Assembly: GCA_037147235.1 (NCBI GenBank)
Contig: JBAWVO010000035.1
Span: 1-33,109, forward strand
Origin: JANXQG01 sp037147235
GTDB lineage: Bacteria > Planctomycetota > Planctomycetia > Pirellulales > Thermoguttaceae
Direction of reading: 5' to 3'
DNA: 33,109 nucleotides
Position 1 is the stretch's first letter; each line of letters begins with the position of its first letter. This document shows positions 16,284-24,539 of this stretch, piece by piece. The translations under genes and the position numbers were made by a program. Under the pieces are notes generated by a model. That model had not been told where the DNA came from. It saw only the letters and a list, made by a program, of their open reading frames with translations, and made no database searches.

Positions 16284-19225
16284 ATCCCCCTCGCATCTGC
16301 CCAGTTTGGCCCGGCTTTCACGTCCACCTTCAGCGGCACGCGCAGCGGATAAACGCCCGACATCTCTTCTCGCAAGAGTTGAGCCAAATAACCGACCTGC
16401 TCAGCCGGCACCTCGAAGATCAACTCGTCATGGATCTGCAACAACATCCGCGCCGGATGTTGTTCTCGCTTCAAGCGGCGATAAACGGCGATCATGGCCA
16501 GCTTCATCAAATCGGCGGCTGAACCTTGAATGATCGTGTTCACGGCCGTGCGCTCGGCCATGTTCCGCGAACGGCCGGCGTCGGCCCGCACGCCTTCGAT
16601 CGCGCGGCGGCGGCCGAGGATCGTTGTCACGTAGCCTTGCTTGCGGCACTCGGCCAGCGATTCAATGAGAAACCGCTCGATCCCCGGATAGGTCTGAAAG
16701 TAACTATGGATGAACTTCGAGGCCGTCTCGCGATCAATGCCCAACTGCCGCGAAAGGCCGCCCGCGCCCTGCCCGTAGATCGTGCCAAAGTTCACTACTT
16801 TCGCCTGCCGGCGCATGTCCTCGGTCACCTGCTCCAGCGGTACGTTGTTGACCTGGCCAGCCACGCGGGCGTGAATGTCCTCGTCATGTTGGAAGGCATC
16901 GCAGAGTTGTTCGTCGGCCGTGTAATGGGCCAGAACCCGCAATTCGACCTGCGAATAGTCGGCCGCCACCAGCGTCCATCCTTCCTCGCCGGGGACAAAG
17001 GCCGAACGAATCCCACGACCGGCCTCGGTCCGCACGGGGATGTTCTGCAAATTGGGATCGTGCGAACTGAGCCGACCCGTGGCCGTGACGACCTGGTTAA
17101 ACGAGGCATGAACCCGGCCGGTGCGCGGATGGACCATCTGTGGCAGGGCATCGACGTAAGTTCCCTTGAGCTTGGCGTATTGCCGATACTCGACGATCTT
17201 CGCCGGCAGGGGATGCCTTAGAGCCAACTCCTCCAGCACATCGACATCGGTGCTTGGTCCCGTCTTGGCCGTCCGTTTGATTACCGGCAGCTTCTGCTCG
17301 ACGAAGAGAATATCCTGAAGCTGCCGCGGCGAGGCGATGTTGAACTCGCGACCGGCCAAGGCATAAATCTCCTGCTGCAACCGTTGTATATGCTCGCCGT
17401 AGCTGCGGCTAAGCTCGGCCAGGCGTGCGATATCGACCTTCACGCCGTTGTATTCCAGTTCGACCAGCACGTCAATCAGCGGCATCTCCAGGTCGCGAAA
17501 CAGCGGCCCCAGGCTCTCCTCTTCCAGCCGGCGTGCGAGGATCGGCTGTAAACGAACCGGCACCAAAGCATCTTCAGCGGCGTAGTCGGTAATCTGCGGC
17601 ACAGGAACCTCGTTCATGCGCTTCTGATGCTTGCCCGAACCGATCAGCTCTTCGATCTTGATGGTAACATGATGGAGGTATCGCTTCGCCAAGTCGTCGA
17701 GGTTATGATTCCGCTGTCCGGCGTCCAAGAGATAGCTGGCGACCATCGTGTCGAAAGGCGTGCCGGCCAATTCAATGCCGGCGTTGCGGAGCACAATGCG
17801 ATCGTATTTCAGGTTTTGGCCAAGCTTGCCGATTGCCGGGTCTTCCAGTATCGGCCGCAAGGCATTAAGTGTCGCTTGGGAATCGAGCAACCGCGAGCCT
17901 TCCGGTCCAAGCAACGGAAGATAATACGCCTGATGCTCATTCCAGGAAAACGAAATTCCAACGATCTCGGCCCACCGTGGCCAGATATGCGTTGTCTCCG
18001 TATCGACCGAAATCTGCTTTTGCCGACGCATTTCGATCACGAGTGCCTCAAGGGCCTCGGGCGTGTCGATCGTGCTATAGGCCGGCTTGCTGGCCGGGGC
18101 CTCGCCCTCCGCCTGCTTCGTCGTGTCGCGGATTGCAGGCAGCCGCTCAGCAAGGCGACGGAAGCCGAATTCCTCGAACAGAGCGCGTGCCCGAGCGTGA
18201 TCGCCGCCATCCGGCCGAGCCGATTTCCATGAAATCTCCACCGGCACGTGGGCGTCGAGCTTCACGAGCTGCCGGCTGAGCAGGGCCAGCTCGCGATATT
18301 TCTTGAGGTTCTCCTTCTTGGCCGCGCCGCTGACCTCGTCCACGTGCTCGAAAATATGCTCCAAGGTGCCATATTTTTCCAACAGGTCGCGGGCTGCCTT
18401 GGGGCCGATCAAAGGCACCCCGGGTACATTGTCGGTCGAATCGCCGACCAGGGCTTGATAGTCGACCACCTGCTTCGGTGCAACGCCCCACTCCTGCCGC
18501 AAGACCGTGCGATCGATGACCTCGTTCTTGCGGATGTTGTAGAGCTTGACGTGCTCGGTGATCAGTTGCCGACAGTCCTTGTCGCCGCTCACAATGAAAC
18601 ATCGCCCGCCCAGTTCGTCGGTCAGCCGGGCGACCGTGGCCACGATGTCGTCAGCCTCAAATCCAACATGGGCCAGCAGGGGAATGCCCAAAGCCCCGAC
18701 CATGCGATGAACGAAGCCAATCTGCGGCACTAAATCCACATGCATGGCGGGGCGGCCAGCCTTGTACTGCTCGTAGAGCGCATGCCGAAATGTCTTGCCC
18801 GGCAGATCGAAGGCACAGAAAAGAAAATCGGGCTGTTTTGATTCGAGTAAATAAAGCAGATCCCGGGTAAAACCATAGACGGCATTGACCGGCTGGCCGC
18901 TGGGGCTGGTCATGTCCGGAATGGCATGAAAAACCTGGTGGATCAAGGAGTGGGCATCGACCACCCAGACCGTTTGACCGGCCAGACTTTCGGGCGGAGG
19001 CGATGGCATTCCGGCTTCCAGTACGTCAGGCTTTCCAGCCTGACCTACCAGGGCTTCCCTCGCTGAATCAGACGGATGTACGGAGACGAATGCAGCCCTA
19101 ACGGGTTGCATCGATTCCAAGGCAGCCGGCCCGACCTTTGGCGAAAGGGTGGATTCCTCCGGCAAAATTTCCGGCTCTTGAGAATCGAAGAGTGATTTCT
19201 GACTTTTGTCGGTACGTTTGGCCAT
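16280..19225 (-). CDS. polA: DNA polymerase I
   Basis: 981-aa PolA with all three activities. An unusual N-terminal extension of about 85 residues is followed by the 5' nuclease (VWVVDAHSLIHQVFHA at 86; acidic cluster FEADDIVATVAR about 189-200 and SGDKDCRQL 213-221). The 3'-5' exonuclease domain retains Asp408 and Glu410 (SVDTETTHIW) and the DYAAEDALV segment, so proofreading is probably active. Polymerase motif A is ADYSQVELRV (Asp756), motif B RRQAKVVNFGTIYGQG (805-820) and motif C IHDELIFEV (Asp933). Residues 61-69 (GQAGKPDVL) of the extension are encoded by a REP palindrome. It overlaps coaE by 4 nt. The upstream gap holds palindromic repeats. Confidence 0.97.
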   Translation of the reverse strand: MAKRTDKSQKSLFDSQEPEILPEESTLSPKVGPAALESMQPVRAAFVSVHPSDSAREALVGQAGKPDVLEAGMPSPPPESLAGQTVWVVDAHSLIHQVFHAIPDMTSPSGQPVNAVYGFTRDLLYLLESKQPDFLFCAFDLPGKTFRHALYEQYKAGRPAMHVDLVPQIGFVHRMVGALGIPLLAHVGFEADDIVATVARLTDELGGRCFIVSGDKDCRQLITEHVKLYNIRKNEVIDRTVLRQEWGVAPKQVVDYQALVGDSTDNVPGVPLIGPKAARDLLEKYGTLEHIFEHVDEVSGAAKKENLKKYRELALLSRQLVKLDAHVPVEISWKSARPDGGDHARARALFEEFGFRRLAERLPAIRDTTKQAEGEAPASKPAYSTIDTPEALEALVIEMRRQKQISVDTETTHIWPRWAEIVGISFSWNEHQAYYLPLLGPEGSRLLDSQATLNALRPILEDPAIGKLGQNLKYDRIVLRNAGIELAGTPFDTMVASYLLDAGQRNHNLDDLAKRYLHHVTIKIEELIGSGKHQKRMNEVPVPQITDYAAEDALVPVRLQPILARRLEEESLGPLFRDLEMPLIDVLVELEYNGVKVDIARLAELSRSYGEHIQRLQQEIYALAGREFNIASPRQLQDILFVEQKLPVIKRTAKTGPSTDVDVLEELALRHPLPAKIVEYRQYAKLKGTYVDALPQMVHPRTGRVHASFNQVVTATGRLSSHDPNLQNIPVRTEAGRGIRSAFVPGEEGWTLVAADYSQVELRVLAHYTADEQLCDAFQHDEDIHARVAGQVNNVPLEQVTEDMRRQAKVVNFGTIYGQGAGGLSRQLGIDRETASKFIHSYFQTYPGIERFLIESLAECRKQGYVTTILGRRRAIEGVRADAGRSRNMAERTAVNTIIQGSAADLMKLAMIAVYRRLKREQHPARMLLQIHDELIFEVPAEQVGYLAQLLREEMSGVYPLRVPLKVDVKAGPNWADARGI
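19021..19045. repeat. REP palindrome inside polA coding sequence
   Basis: 25 bp identical (inverted) to 8159-8183 between dnaA and selB; arms GTCAGGCT/AGCCTGAC around TTCC. It lies within the polA N-terminal extension and is read in frame as residues 61-69 without a stop. Confidence 0.8.
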
Positions 19226-19410
19226 CGGGGCCTCAAGGGAGGTAAAGAGGAATTTTGAAGATTTCTGCCGTTACACAATTCTTTCGGAAATCAAATTCTA
19301 TACTTTCGGGGGAAGCCGCGGAAAAAATGATTAGCCCCAAAAGTCCGTGCAAACCGCCGGAAACCTGACTCACAGATTCGCGAACAAGGATACCGGGAGT
19401 GTGGCGGTTT

Positions 19411-19455
19411 GTCCCGGAGGGACATTTGACAATAGCCCAGCGATTTATCGCTGGG
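19411..19455. repeat. Two palindromes upstream of polA
   Basis: GTCCCGGAGGGAC (19411-19423) and CCCAGCGATTTATCGCTGGG (19436-19455), a pair often seen together as a dispersed repeat (from memory). The 19226-19521 gap otherwise holds no gene. It could serve as an hsdR terminator, but 66 bp separate it from the hsdR stop. A weaker GTAAGGC...GCCTAC palindrome abuts that stop. Confidence 0.6.
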
Positions 19456-19521
19456 TTGGAAAGGCGAGCGAACCCGAAGTCCCGGAAGGCTTCCTGCCGT
19501 GGCCGTAAGGCAACCCTTAGC

Positions 19522-22500
19522 CTACCCCGCCCAGTCCGCACACATAAGCTCTGCCTGCTCCAGCACCGTCCGCGTTGCCTCCTCCTGCAAGTCGGGCGGA
19601 TAGCCGTACTTGCGGAGTATCCGCCGAACCATGACGCGAATCCTGGCGCGGGCACTTTCCCGCACCGTCCAGTCGATGGTCACACTTTTCCGGACCTGGG
19701 TCACCAACTCGGCCGCGATTACCTTCAGTTCGTCGCTGCCCATAGCCCTGACGGCACTCTCGTTCATCGCCAGGGCGTCGTAAAAGGCGATCTCGTCGTC
19801 GTTCAGCCCCAGGTCATTACCGCGATTTGCGGTTTCCCGCATCTCCTTGGCCAGTCGGATCAGTTCCTCAATGATCTCCTGTGTGGCGATAGCCCGGTTG
19901 TGGTAGGCGTTGAGCGTTTTTTTGAGCATCTCGGAAAACGCCCGCGACTGCACCAACTGCCGCTTGGCCCGCGCCTTGATCTCACCGCCCAACAGTTTTG
20001 CCAGCAGTTCCGCTGCCACGTTCTTATACTTCAGTCCGCGAACTTCCGCCAGGAACTCGTCCGACAAAACGGATATGTCCGGTTTCTTCAGTCCAGCCGC
20101 CGTGAAGACATCGATTACCTCGTCGGAGGCGATAATCGCCTTGGAGACAAGTTGCCTAACAGCGTGGTCCAGGTCGTCGCCGGTCATTCGCTCGCCGGAG
20201 GGCTTGGTCAATGCTGCCCGCACCGCCTGGAAGAACGATATGTCGTCACGGAGGCGGATTGCCGTATCGTGGGCTGCGCAAAGGGCGAAGGCTCGCGACA
20301 GGTCGGTCACGGCCCGGATGAACCGTGGCTTGCCATCCTCCTGCTGCAAGACATGCTCCTGACCGGGCGGAATCAGCCCCAACCGCTCGGCCGGCGTGCC
20401 TGTGATCCACGTGGCACGGCCATCCTGGCCGTGATCCTCCTGGCCTAATTTCATGGGCTGGAAGCCCATGCCACGGCCCTCCGTCCCGTAGAAACCGTGC
20501 ATCATGCCGCAGCAAACCTCGTACTTCTCCAGCAACACGGCCACGGCTTCCTCGGTGTCGATGCTGGGTGTACCCTGGCCACCACTCTCGGTGTAGGTCG
20601 CCAAGGCTTGCTTCAACTGGTCGGCCAGCCCTAGGTAGTCTACCACCAACCCGCCCGGTTTATCGCGAAAGACCCGATTCACCCGTGCAATAGCCTGCAT
20701 CAGCCCGTGCCCCCGCATCGGCTTGTCGATGTACATCGTGTGCAGGCAGGGGGCGTCGAAGCCGGTCAGCCACATATCGCGGACGATCACGATCCGGAAC
20801 GGGTCGCCGGGAGTCTTGAACCGTACGGCCAGTTCCCTTCGCCGGGGCTTGTTACGGATATGCTGCTGCCATTCCGAGTTGTCCGACGCGCTGCCGGTCA
20901 TCACGATCTTAATCTCGCCCTGCTCATCGTCCTCATTGTGCCATCGGGGCCGCAATTTGATGATCTCGTTGTAAAGGTCAACACAGATCCGCCGCGACAT
21001 GCAGACAACCATCGCCTTGCCGTCCATTGCATCGAGCCGCCGCTCGTAGTGGTCCACCAGATCCCGAGCAATGAGCTTGATCCGCTTTGGGTCGCCCACC
21101 AACGCCTCCAGGGCCGCCCACTTCGTTTTGAGCTTCTCCTTGCGGTCGATCTCCTCGCCCTCGGTAATCTCCTCGAACTCGGCATCGACCTTGGGCAGTT
21201 CCGACTCGTTGAGGGCCAGCTTGGCAATCCGGCTCTCGTAGTAGATCGGCACCGTCGCGCCGTCCGCGACTGCCCGCTGGATGTCATAGACCGAGAGGTA
21301 ATCGCCGAACACCGCCCGCGTGTTGGCGTCGTGCTTCTCGATCGGCGTGCCGGTGAAGCCAATAAACGAGGCATTCGGCAGGGCATCGCGGAGATTCCTG
21401 GCCAAGCCGTCGATCAGGTCATATTGGCTACGGTGGGCCTCGTCGGCAATGACGACGATGTTCCGCCGCAGGGAAAGCGGCTCCATCCGCCCGCCCTTCT
21501 CGTCGGGCATGAATTTCTGGATCGTGGTAAAGACCACGCCCCCGGAGGCCACCTGGAGCAGTTCGCGGAGGTGGGCCGTCGATTCAGCTTGCACCGGCTC
21601 TTGCCGCAGCAGTTTATGGCAGCGTTGGAACTGGCCGAAAAGCTGGTCGTCCAGGTCGTTGCGGTCGGTCAGGGCGACGATCGTAGGATTGTCCATCTCC
21701 GGGTGGAGAATGATCTGGCCAGCACAGAAGAGCATTGTGAGACTCTTGCCGGAACCCTGCGTGTGCCAGACCACGCCGCAGCGACGGTCGCCGGTCGGCC
21801 GTGATGCCTCGACGATAGCGTCCATCGCCTTCTGCACGGCATGGAACTGGTGGTAGCCTGCCAGGATCTTGTAGACCTGCCCCCGGTCCTTGTCTTCCTC
21901 GAAGGCGACGAAGAACCGCAGCAGCTTCAACAGCCGCTCCTTATCGAACACGCCGCGAATAAGCACTTCCAATTCCAGGATCGATGTGGCACGGCCATCC
22001 TGGCCGTGTTCTTTCTCATCCGCGGGCTGGAAGCCCGTGCCATGGCCATCTTGGCCGCGTTCTTTCTCATTCGCGGGCTGGAAGCCCGTGCCACGGCCAT
22101 CCTGGCCGTGTTCTTTCTCATTCACGGGCTGGAAGCCCGTGCCACGGCCATCCTGGCCGCTTTCTTTCTCATTCACGGGCTGGAAGCCCGTGCCACGGCC
22201 ATCCTGGCCGCTTTCTTTCTCATCCGCGGGCTGGAAGCCCGTGCCACGGCCATCAACGATTGCCAGGATGTCCGGCGCAAAGCCAACCCACTTCCAATTC
22301 TTCAGCCCGGCTGCCGTGGGATTGGATAATACGTATTCCACGGAATGGATTAGATCGTCCTCGTCGCGGATCAGATGATCATAGGGTTCAGGCTGCCAAA
22401 ACATCCCCTTCCTATGCAACAACCGGTTGGCCTCGTTAGCCGTGTATGATTTCCAGGAATGCACGATCTGGTGCAACTTGTGAACGCCGATCGGCTTGAA

Positions 22501-23898
22501 AACAACATGGACGTGATTGGGCATAACGCACCAGGCAATCAACCGATAACGGTCGCCCTCGAAATGCTTCAATGAGTTTTCGACCAACGTGGCAATCTCT
22601 GGTCGCTGCATCCAGCACTTGCCGTGGCCCGCATCAAGATACTTTTCAACCTTGTCCGAGAACAATGCCTGAAGCCGCTTGCTCTCCGCAGGGCTGATCT
22701 CCCGCCCTGCCTGTTCGGCGCGGCGGATAATTTCTTCCCTCTCATGTTTCCATGCTGCAACCACGTCCTGCGGAAGCGTGTCCCCAAGACGGAAGTTGAC
22801 GGCGTAGACACCTCCTTCCCGAGTCCAATGCGGCAAATAAGACCCCTGTCGAATCCGTACCAAACCCTCCGTGGCACGGCCATCTTGGCCGCATTCTTTC
22901 TCATCCGCGGGCTGGAAGCCCGTGGCACGGCCATCTTGGCCGCGTTCTTTCTCATCCGCGGGCTGGAAGCCCGTGGCACGGCCATCTTGGCCGCTTTCTT
23001 TCTCATCCGCGGGCTGGAAGCCCGTGGCACGGCCATCTTGGCCGCATTCTTTCTCATTCCCGGGCTGGAAGCCCGTGGCACGGCCATCTTGGCCGCATTC
23101 TTTCTCATTCCCGGGCTGGAAGCCCGTGCCACGGCAATCTTGGCCGCGTTCTTTCTCATTCCCGGGCTGGAAGCCCGTGCCACGGCCATCTTGGCCGCTT
23201 TCTTTCTCATCCGCGGGCTGGAAGCCCGTGCCACGATCGTCCCGCCAGACCTTGAACCACTCCTTGTTGCCCGTCAGCGAGCCGATCCGGGCTTGCAGCC
23301 CGTCCGAGACGATCAGCATCTCGTTGTAGTGGAAGAGGGAGGGGATTTCCTGCTTGTAGGTCTGCAACTGCTTCCAGGCTTCCCAGATCGTGGCGTTCTC
23401 GTCGGCCGCGTTTTTCAGTTCGATGACGCCCAGCGGCAGCCCGTTGATAAAGACCACGATGTCAGCCCGGCGGTTCCGCTGGCCCTCAATGACCGTGAAC
23501 TGATTGACCGCCAGCCAGTCGTTGTTGGCCAGGTTGTCGTAGTCGATGAGTTGAACCCGATCTCCCGCAATCGAGCCATCCTTGCGGCGGTACTCGACCT
23601 CCACGCCATCGCGCAGCATCCAGTGGAAAATCTGGTTGGCCCCAACAAGCGATGGCGAGTCGAGGAGGAGGACTTTGCGAAGTGCCTCCTCGCGGGCTTC
23701 CTGGGGGATGTCGGGGTTAATCCGGTCAATGGCGTCGCGAAGTCGGCCAACGAGAACCACATCCGCGAAGGAGTCCCGCTCGGCGGCCGGTTCGCCGGGG
23801 GCGATGGTCGGGCCGTGGCCGATCCCGTATCCGAGTTCCTCAAACCAGGACAGGGCGGCTTCTTCGACGGTGGATTCATTAAATCCGGGGGATGGCAT
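19522..23898 (-). CDS. hsdR: Type I restriction enzyme R subunit (HsdR) with in-frame RAYT/REP insertion
   Basis: 1458-aa motor and nuclease subunit that translocates and cuts unmodified DNA. The nuclease domain has D146 and E160-x-K162 (ADIVVFINGLPLGVIELKN). SF2 helicase motifs are Walker A HTQGSGKS (712-719), DEAH (819-822), GFTGTP (847-852), DMWLTGFDAP (1041-1050) and motif VI QAIARVNRVFRDKPGG (1068-1083). Removing residues 222-638 and about 25 near 1140-1163 leaves about 1010 aa, the usual HsdR length. The first insertion separates KEWFKVWRD from ILELEVLIRGVFDKERLL, normally almost adjacent, and contains REP-coded repeats plus a full transposase domain. No stop or frameshift interrupts the reading frame, so an intact but enlarged subunit is possible. 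The gene lies 640 bp downstream of hsdS. Confidence 0.93.
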   Translation of the reverse strand: MPSPGFNESTVEEAALSWFEELGYGIGHGPTIAPGEPAAERDSFADVVLVGRLRDAIDRINPDIPQEAREEALRKVLLLDSPSLVGANQIFHWMLRDGVEVEYRRKDGSIAGDRVQLIDYDNLANNDWLAVNQFTVIEGQRNRRADIVVFINGLPLGVIELKNAADENATIWEAWKQLQTYKQEIPSLFHYNEMLIVSDGLQARIGSLTGNKEWFKVWRDDRGTGFQPADEKESGQDGRGTGFQPGNEKERGQDCRGTGFQPGNEKECGQDGRATGFQPGNEKECGQDGRATGFQPADEKESGQDGRATGFQPADEKERGQDGRATGFQPADEKECGQDGRATEGLVRIRQGSYLPHWTREGGVYAVNFRLGDTLPQDVVAAWKHEREEIIRRAEQAGREISPAESKRLQALFSDKVEKYLDAGHGKCWMQRPEIATLVENSLKHFEGDRYRLIAWCVMPNHVHVVFKPIGVHKLHQIVHSWKSYTANEANRLLHRKGMFWQPEPYDHLIRDEDDLIHSVEYVLSNPTAAGLKNWKWVGFAPDILAIVDGRGTGFQPADEKESGQDGRGTGFQPVNEKESGQDGRGTGFQPVNEKEHGQDGRGTGFQPANEKERGQDGHGTGFQPADEKEHGQDGRATSILELEVLIRGVFDKERLLKLLRFFVAFEEDKDRGQVYKILAGYHQFHAVQKAMDAIVEASRPTGDRRCGVVWHTQGSGKSLTMLFCAGQIILHPEMDNPTIVALTDRNDLDDQLFGQFQRCHKLLRQEPVQAESTAHLRELLQVASGGVVFTTIQKFMPDEKGGRMEPLSLRRNIVVIADEAHRSQYDLIDGLARNLRDALPNASFIGFTGTPIEKHDANTRAVFGDYLSVYDIQRAVADGATVPIYYESRIAKLALNESELPKVDAEFEEITEGEEIDRKEKLKTKWAALEALVGDPKRIKLIARDLVDHYERRLDAMDGKAMVVCMSRRICVDLYNEIIKLRPRWHNEDDEQGEIKIVMTGSASDNSEWQQHIRNKPRRRELAVRFKTPGDPFRIVIVRDMWLTGFDAPCLHTMYIDKPMRGHGLMQAIARVNRVFRDKPGGLVVDYLGLADQLKQALATYTESGGQGTPSIDTEEAVAVLLEKYEVCCGMMHGFYGTEGRGMGFQPMKLGQEDHGQDGRATWITGTPAERLGLIPPGQEHVLQQEDGKPRFIRAVTDLSRAFALCAAHDTAIRLRDDISFFQAVRAALTKPSGERMTGDDLDHAVRQLVSKAIIASDEVIDVFTAAGLKKPDISVLSDEFLAEVRGLKYKNVAAELLAKLLGGEIKARAKRQLVQSRAFSEMLKKTLNAYHNRAIATQEIIEELIRLAKEMRETANRGNDLGLNDDEIAFYDALAMNESAVRAMGSDELKVIAAELVTQVRKSVTIDWTVRESARARIRVMVRRILRKYGYPPDLQEEATRTVLEQAELMCADWAG
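20411..20474. repeat. Second in-frame REP insertion in hsdR
   Basis: A GTGGCACGGCCATCCTGGCC unit paired with a GGGCTGGAAGCCCATGCCAC unit. Read in frame as residues of about 1141-1163 (GRGMGFQP...GQDGRATW). It interrupts the family segment that normally runs from HGF to TGTPAERL. Confidence 0.8.
21985..22254. repeat. REP array 2 in hsdR, five 51-bp units
   Basis: Five 51-bp units encode 17-residue repeats of the type GRGTGFQPADEKESGQD, followed by a partial unit GRATS at the junction with the helicase part. Each unit contains two palindromes, GGGCTTCCAGCCC and GGCCAGGATGGCC on the coding strand. Varying residues cluster at two positions (ADEK/VNEK/ANEK and S/R/H before GQD). Confidence 0.92.
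22255..22869 (-). mobile_element. REP-associated tyrosine transposase (RAYT) domain fused in hsdR
   Basis: About 205 codons (residues 344-548 of the hsdR product) match the RAYT/TnpA-REP family (IS200/IS605-like HUH single-strand transposases). Features are the N-terminal LPHWTREGGVYAVNFRLGDTLP, the HUH motif in WCVMPNHVHVVF (His462 and His464), the FWQPEPYDHLIRDEDDL segment and the Tyr522 candidate nucleophile in SVEYVLSNPTAAGL. It is complete and has no stop codon at its end; it runs on into REP array 2. It sits between two REP arrays, as RAYT genes do, but here in the host gene's own strand and frame. A GGAGGG just upstream of TTG-GTA could be a relic of its own start. Confidence 0.88.
22870..23235. 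repeat. REP array 1 in hsdR, seven 51-bp units
   Basis: Seven tandem 51-bp units plus a partial one encode 17-residue repeats with consensus GRATGFQPADEKESGQD. The period is a multiple of three, so every unit keeps the hsdR frame. Both strands and several frames are open across the array, which creates long shadow reading frames. Confidence 0.93.
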
Positions 23899-24026
23899 GG
23901 CAATCGCCTAAATAAATAACTTTTGACGACGTAAAGGGTTACGATAATCGCATAGAGCCTGGCCGGCCTTTCGCTTAAATACTTTGCAAGGTTTAGCTGC
24001 GGCAGTCCAAGGGACTGCATTTTCGG

Positions 24027-24108
24027 TTGTCGATCATCGCGGTGACCGGCAAATCTGCTTGTCGATCACATAATGCGTTTTATGATCGACAAAGTCGGTT
24101 GTCGATCA
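24027..24108. promoter_or_regulatory. Cluster of four TTGTCGATCA sites upstream of hsdR
   Basis: The decamer occurs direct at 24027-24036, 24059-24068 and 24099-24108 and inverted at 24083-24092. Sites two and the inverted one form a palindrome. It lies 130-210 bp upstream of the hsdR start, so operator function is possible. No known regulator is implied. Confidence 0.45.
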
Positions 24109-24198
24109 TTCGTGGGCATCAAAATACCCGCTGGCCTTCGGTGATTCTTCCCAACTATCAATTTGCTCCATCAAACCATAAACCACCCAAAAGTGGTT

Positions 24199-24237
24199 GT
24201 TATCGCGACATTCTGTCGCGATAAATGTCGCGATAAC
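24199..24237. repeat. Triple TGTCGCGATAA repeat
   Basis: GTTATCGCGACA (24199-24210), TGTCGCGATA (24214-24223) and TGTCGCGATAAC (24226-24237): one inverted and two direct copies in 39 bp in the hsdS-hsdR gap. Confidence 0.6.
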
Positions 24238-24274
24238 ACCCACCTTTGGGTAGGGCTTGAATGTTTCTTGACTT

Positions 24275-24392
24275 GTGTGTGGCAAGATTCTCTGGCAGAC
24301 GGACGCCACCGTGGCACGGGCATCTTGCCCGTGTCGAATTCCACGGGCTGGAAGCCCGTGCCACGCGCTTGCCAGAAAATCTTGCCACACAC
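24275..24392. repeat. 118-bp palindromic element with REP core
   Basis: Terminal arms 24275-24297 and 24370-24392 (GTGTGTGGCAAGATT..., 23 bp, one mismatch) enclose a REP pair GTGGCACGGGCATCTTGCCC and GGGCTGGAAGCCCGTGCCAC at about 24310-24364. It is the same REP family as in hsdR. The size equals the element at 3205-3323. Confidence 0.75.
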
Positions 24393-24539
24393 CTTGACTT
24401 TAGGCTCTTGACTTTAGCCCCATCCTAGCCGACACTTCTGTTGGAGGCTCGGCCTGACCGGGAGCCCTTTGTGGCAGCCGGGATGGATTTTGCCTCCTTT
24501 TTATTTCTTGTCGCACTTCGTCCATAAACAACAACCAAC

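Noticed and set aside
19399..20448. 349-aa plus-strand frame over the hsdR 3' end
   Set aside because: Antisense shadow of HsdR and translated palindromes.
21985..23235. CRISPR array
   Set aside because: Units are directly tandem with no variable spacers, and they are palindromic and translated.
22624..23919. 431-codon plus-strand open frame and other long frames across the hsdR arrays
   Set aside because: They translate the 51-bp repeats in the wrong strand (AILAAFFLIRGLEAR repeats). Openness follows from the repeat period being a multiple of three.
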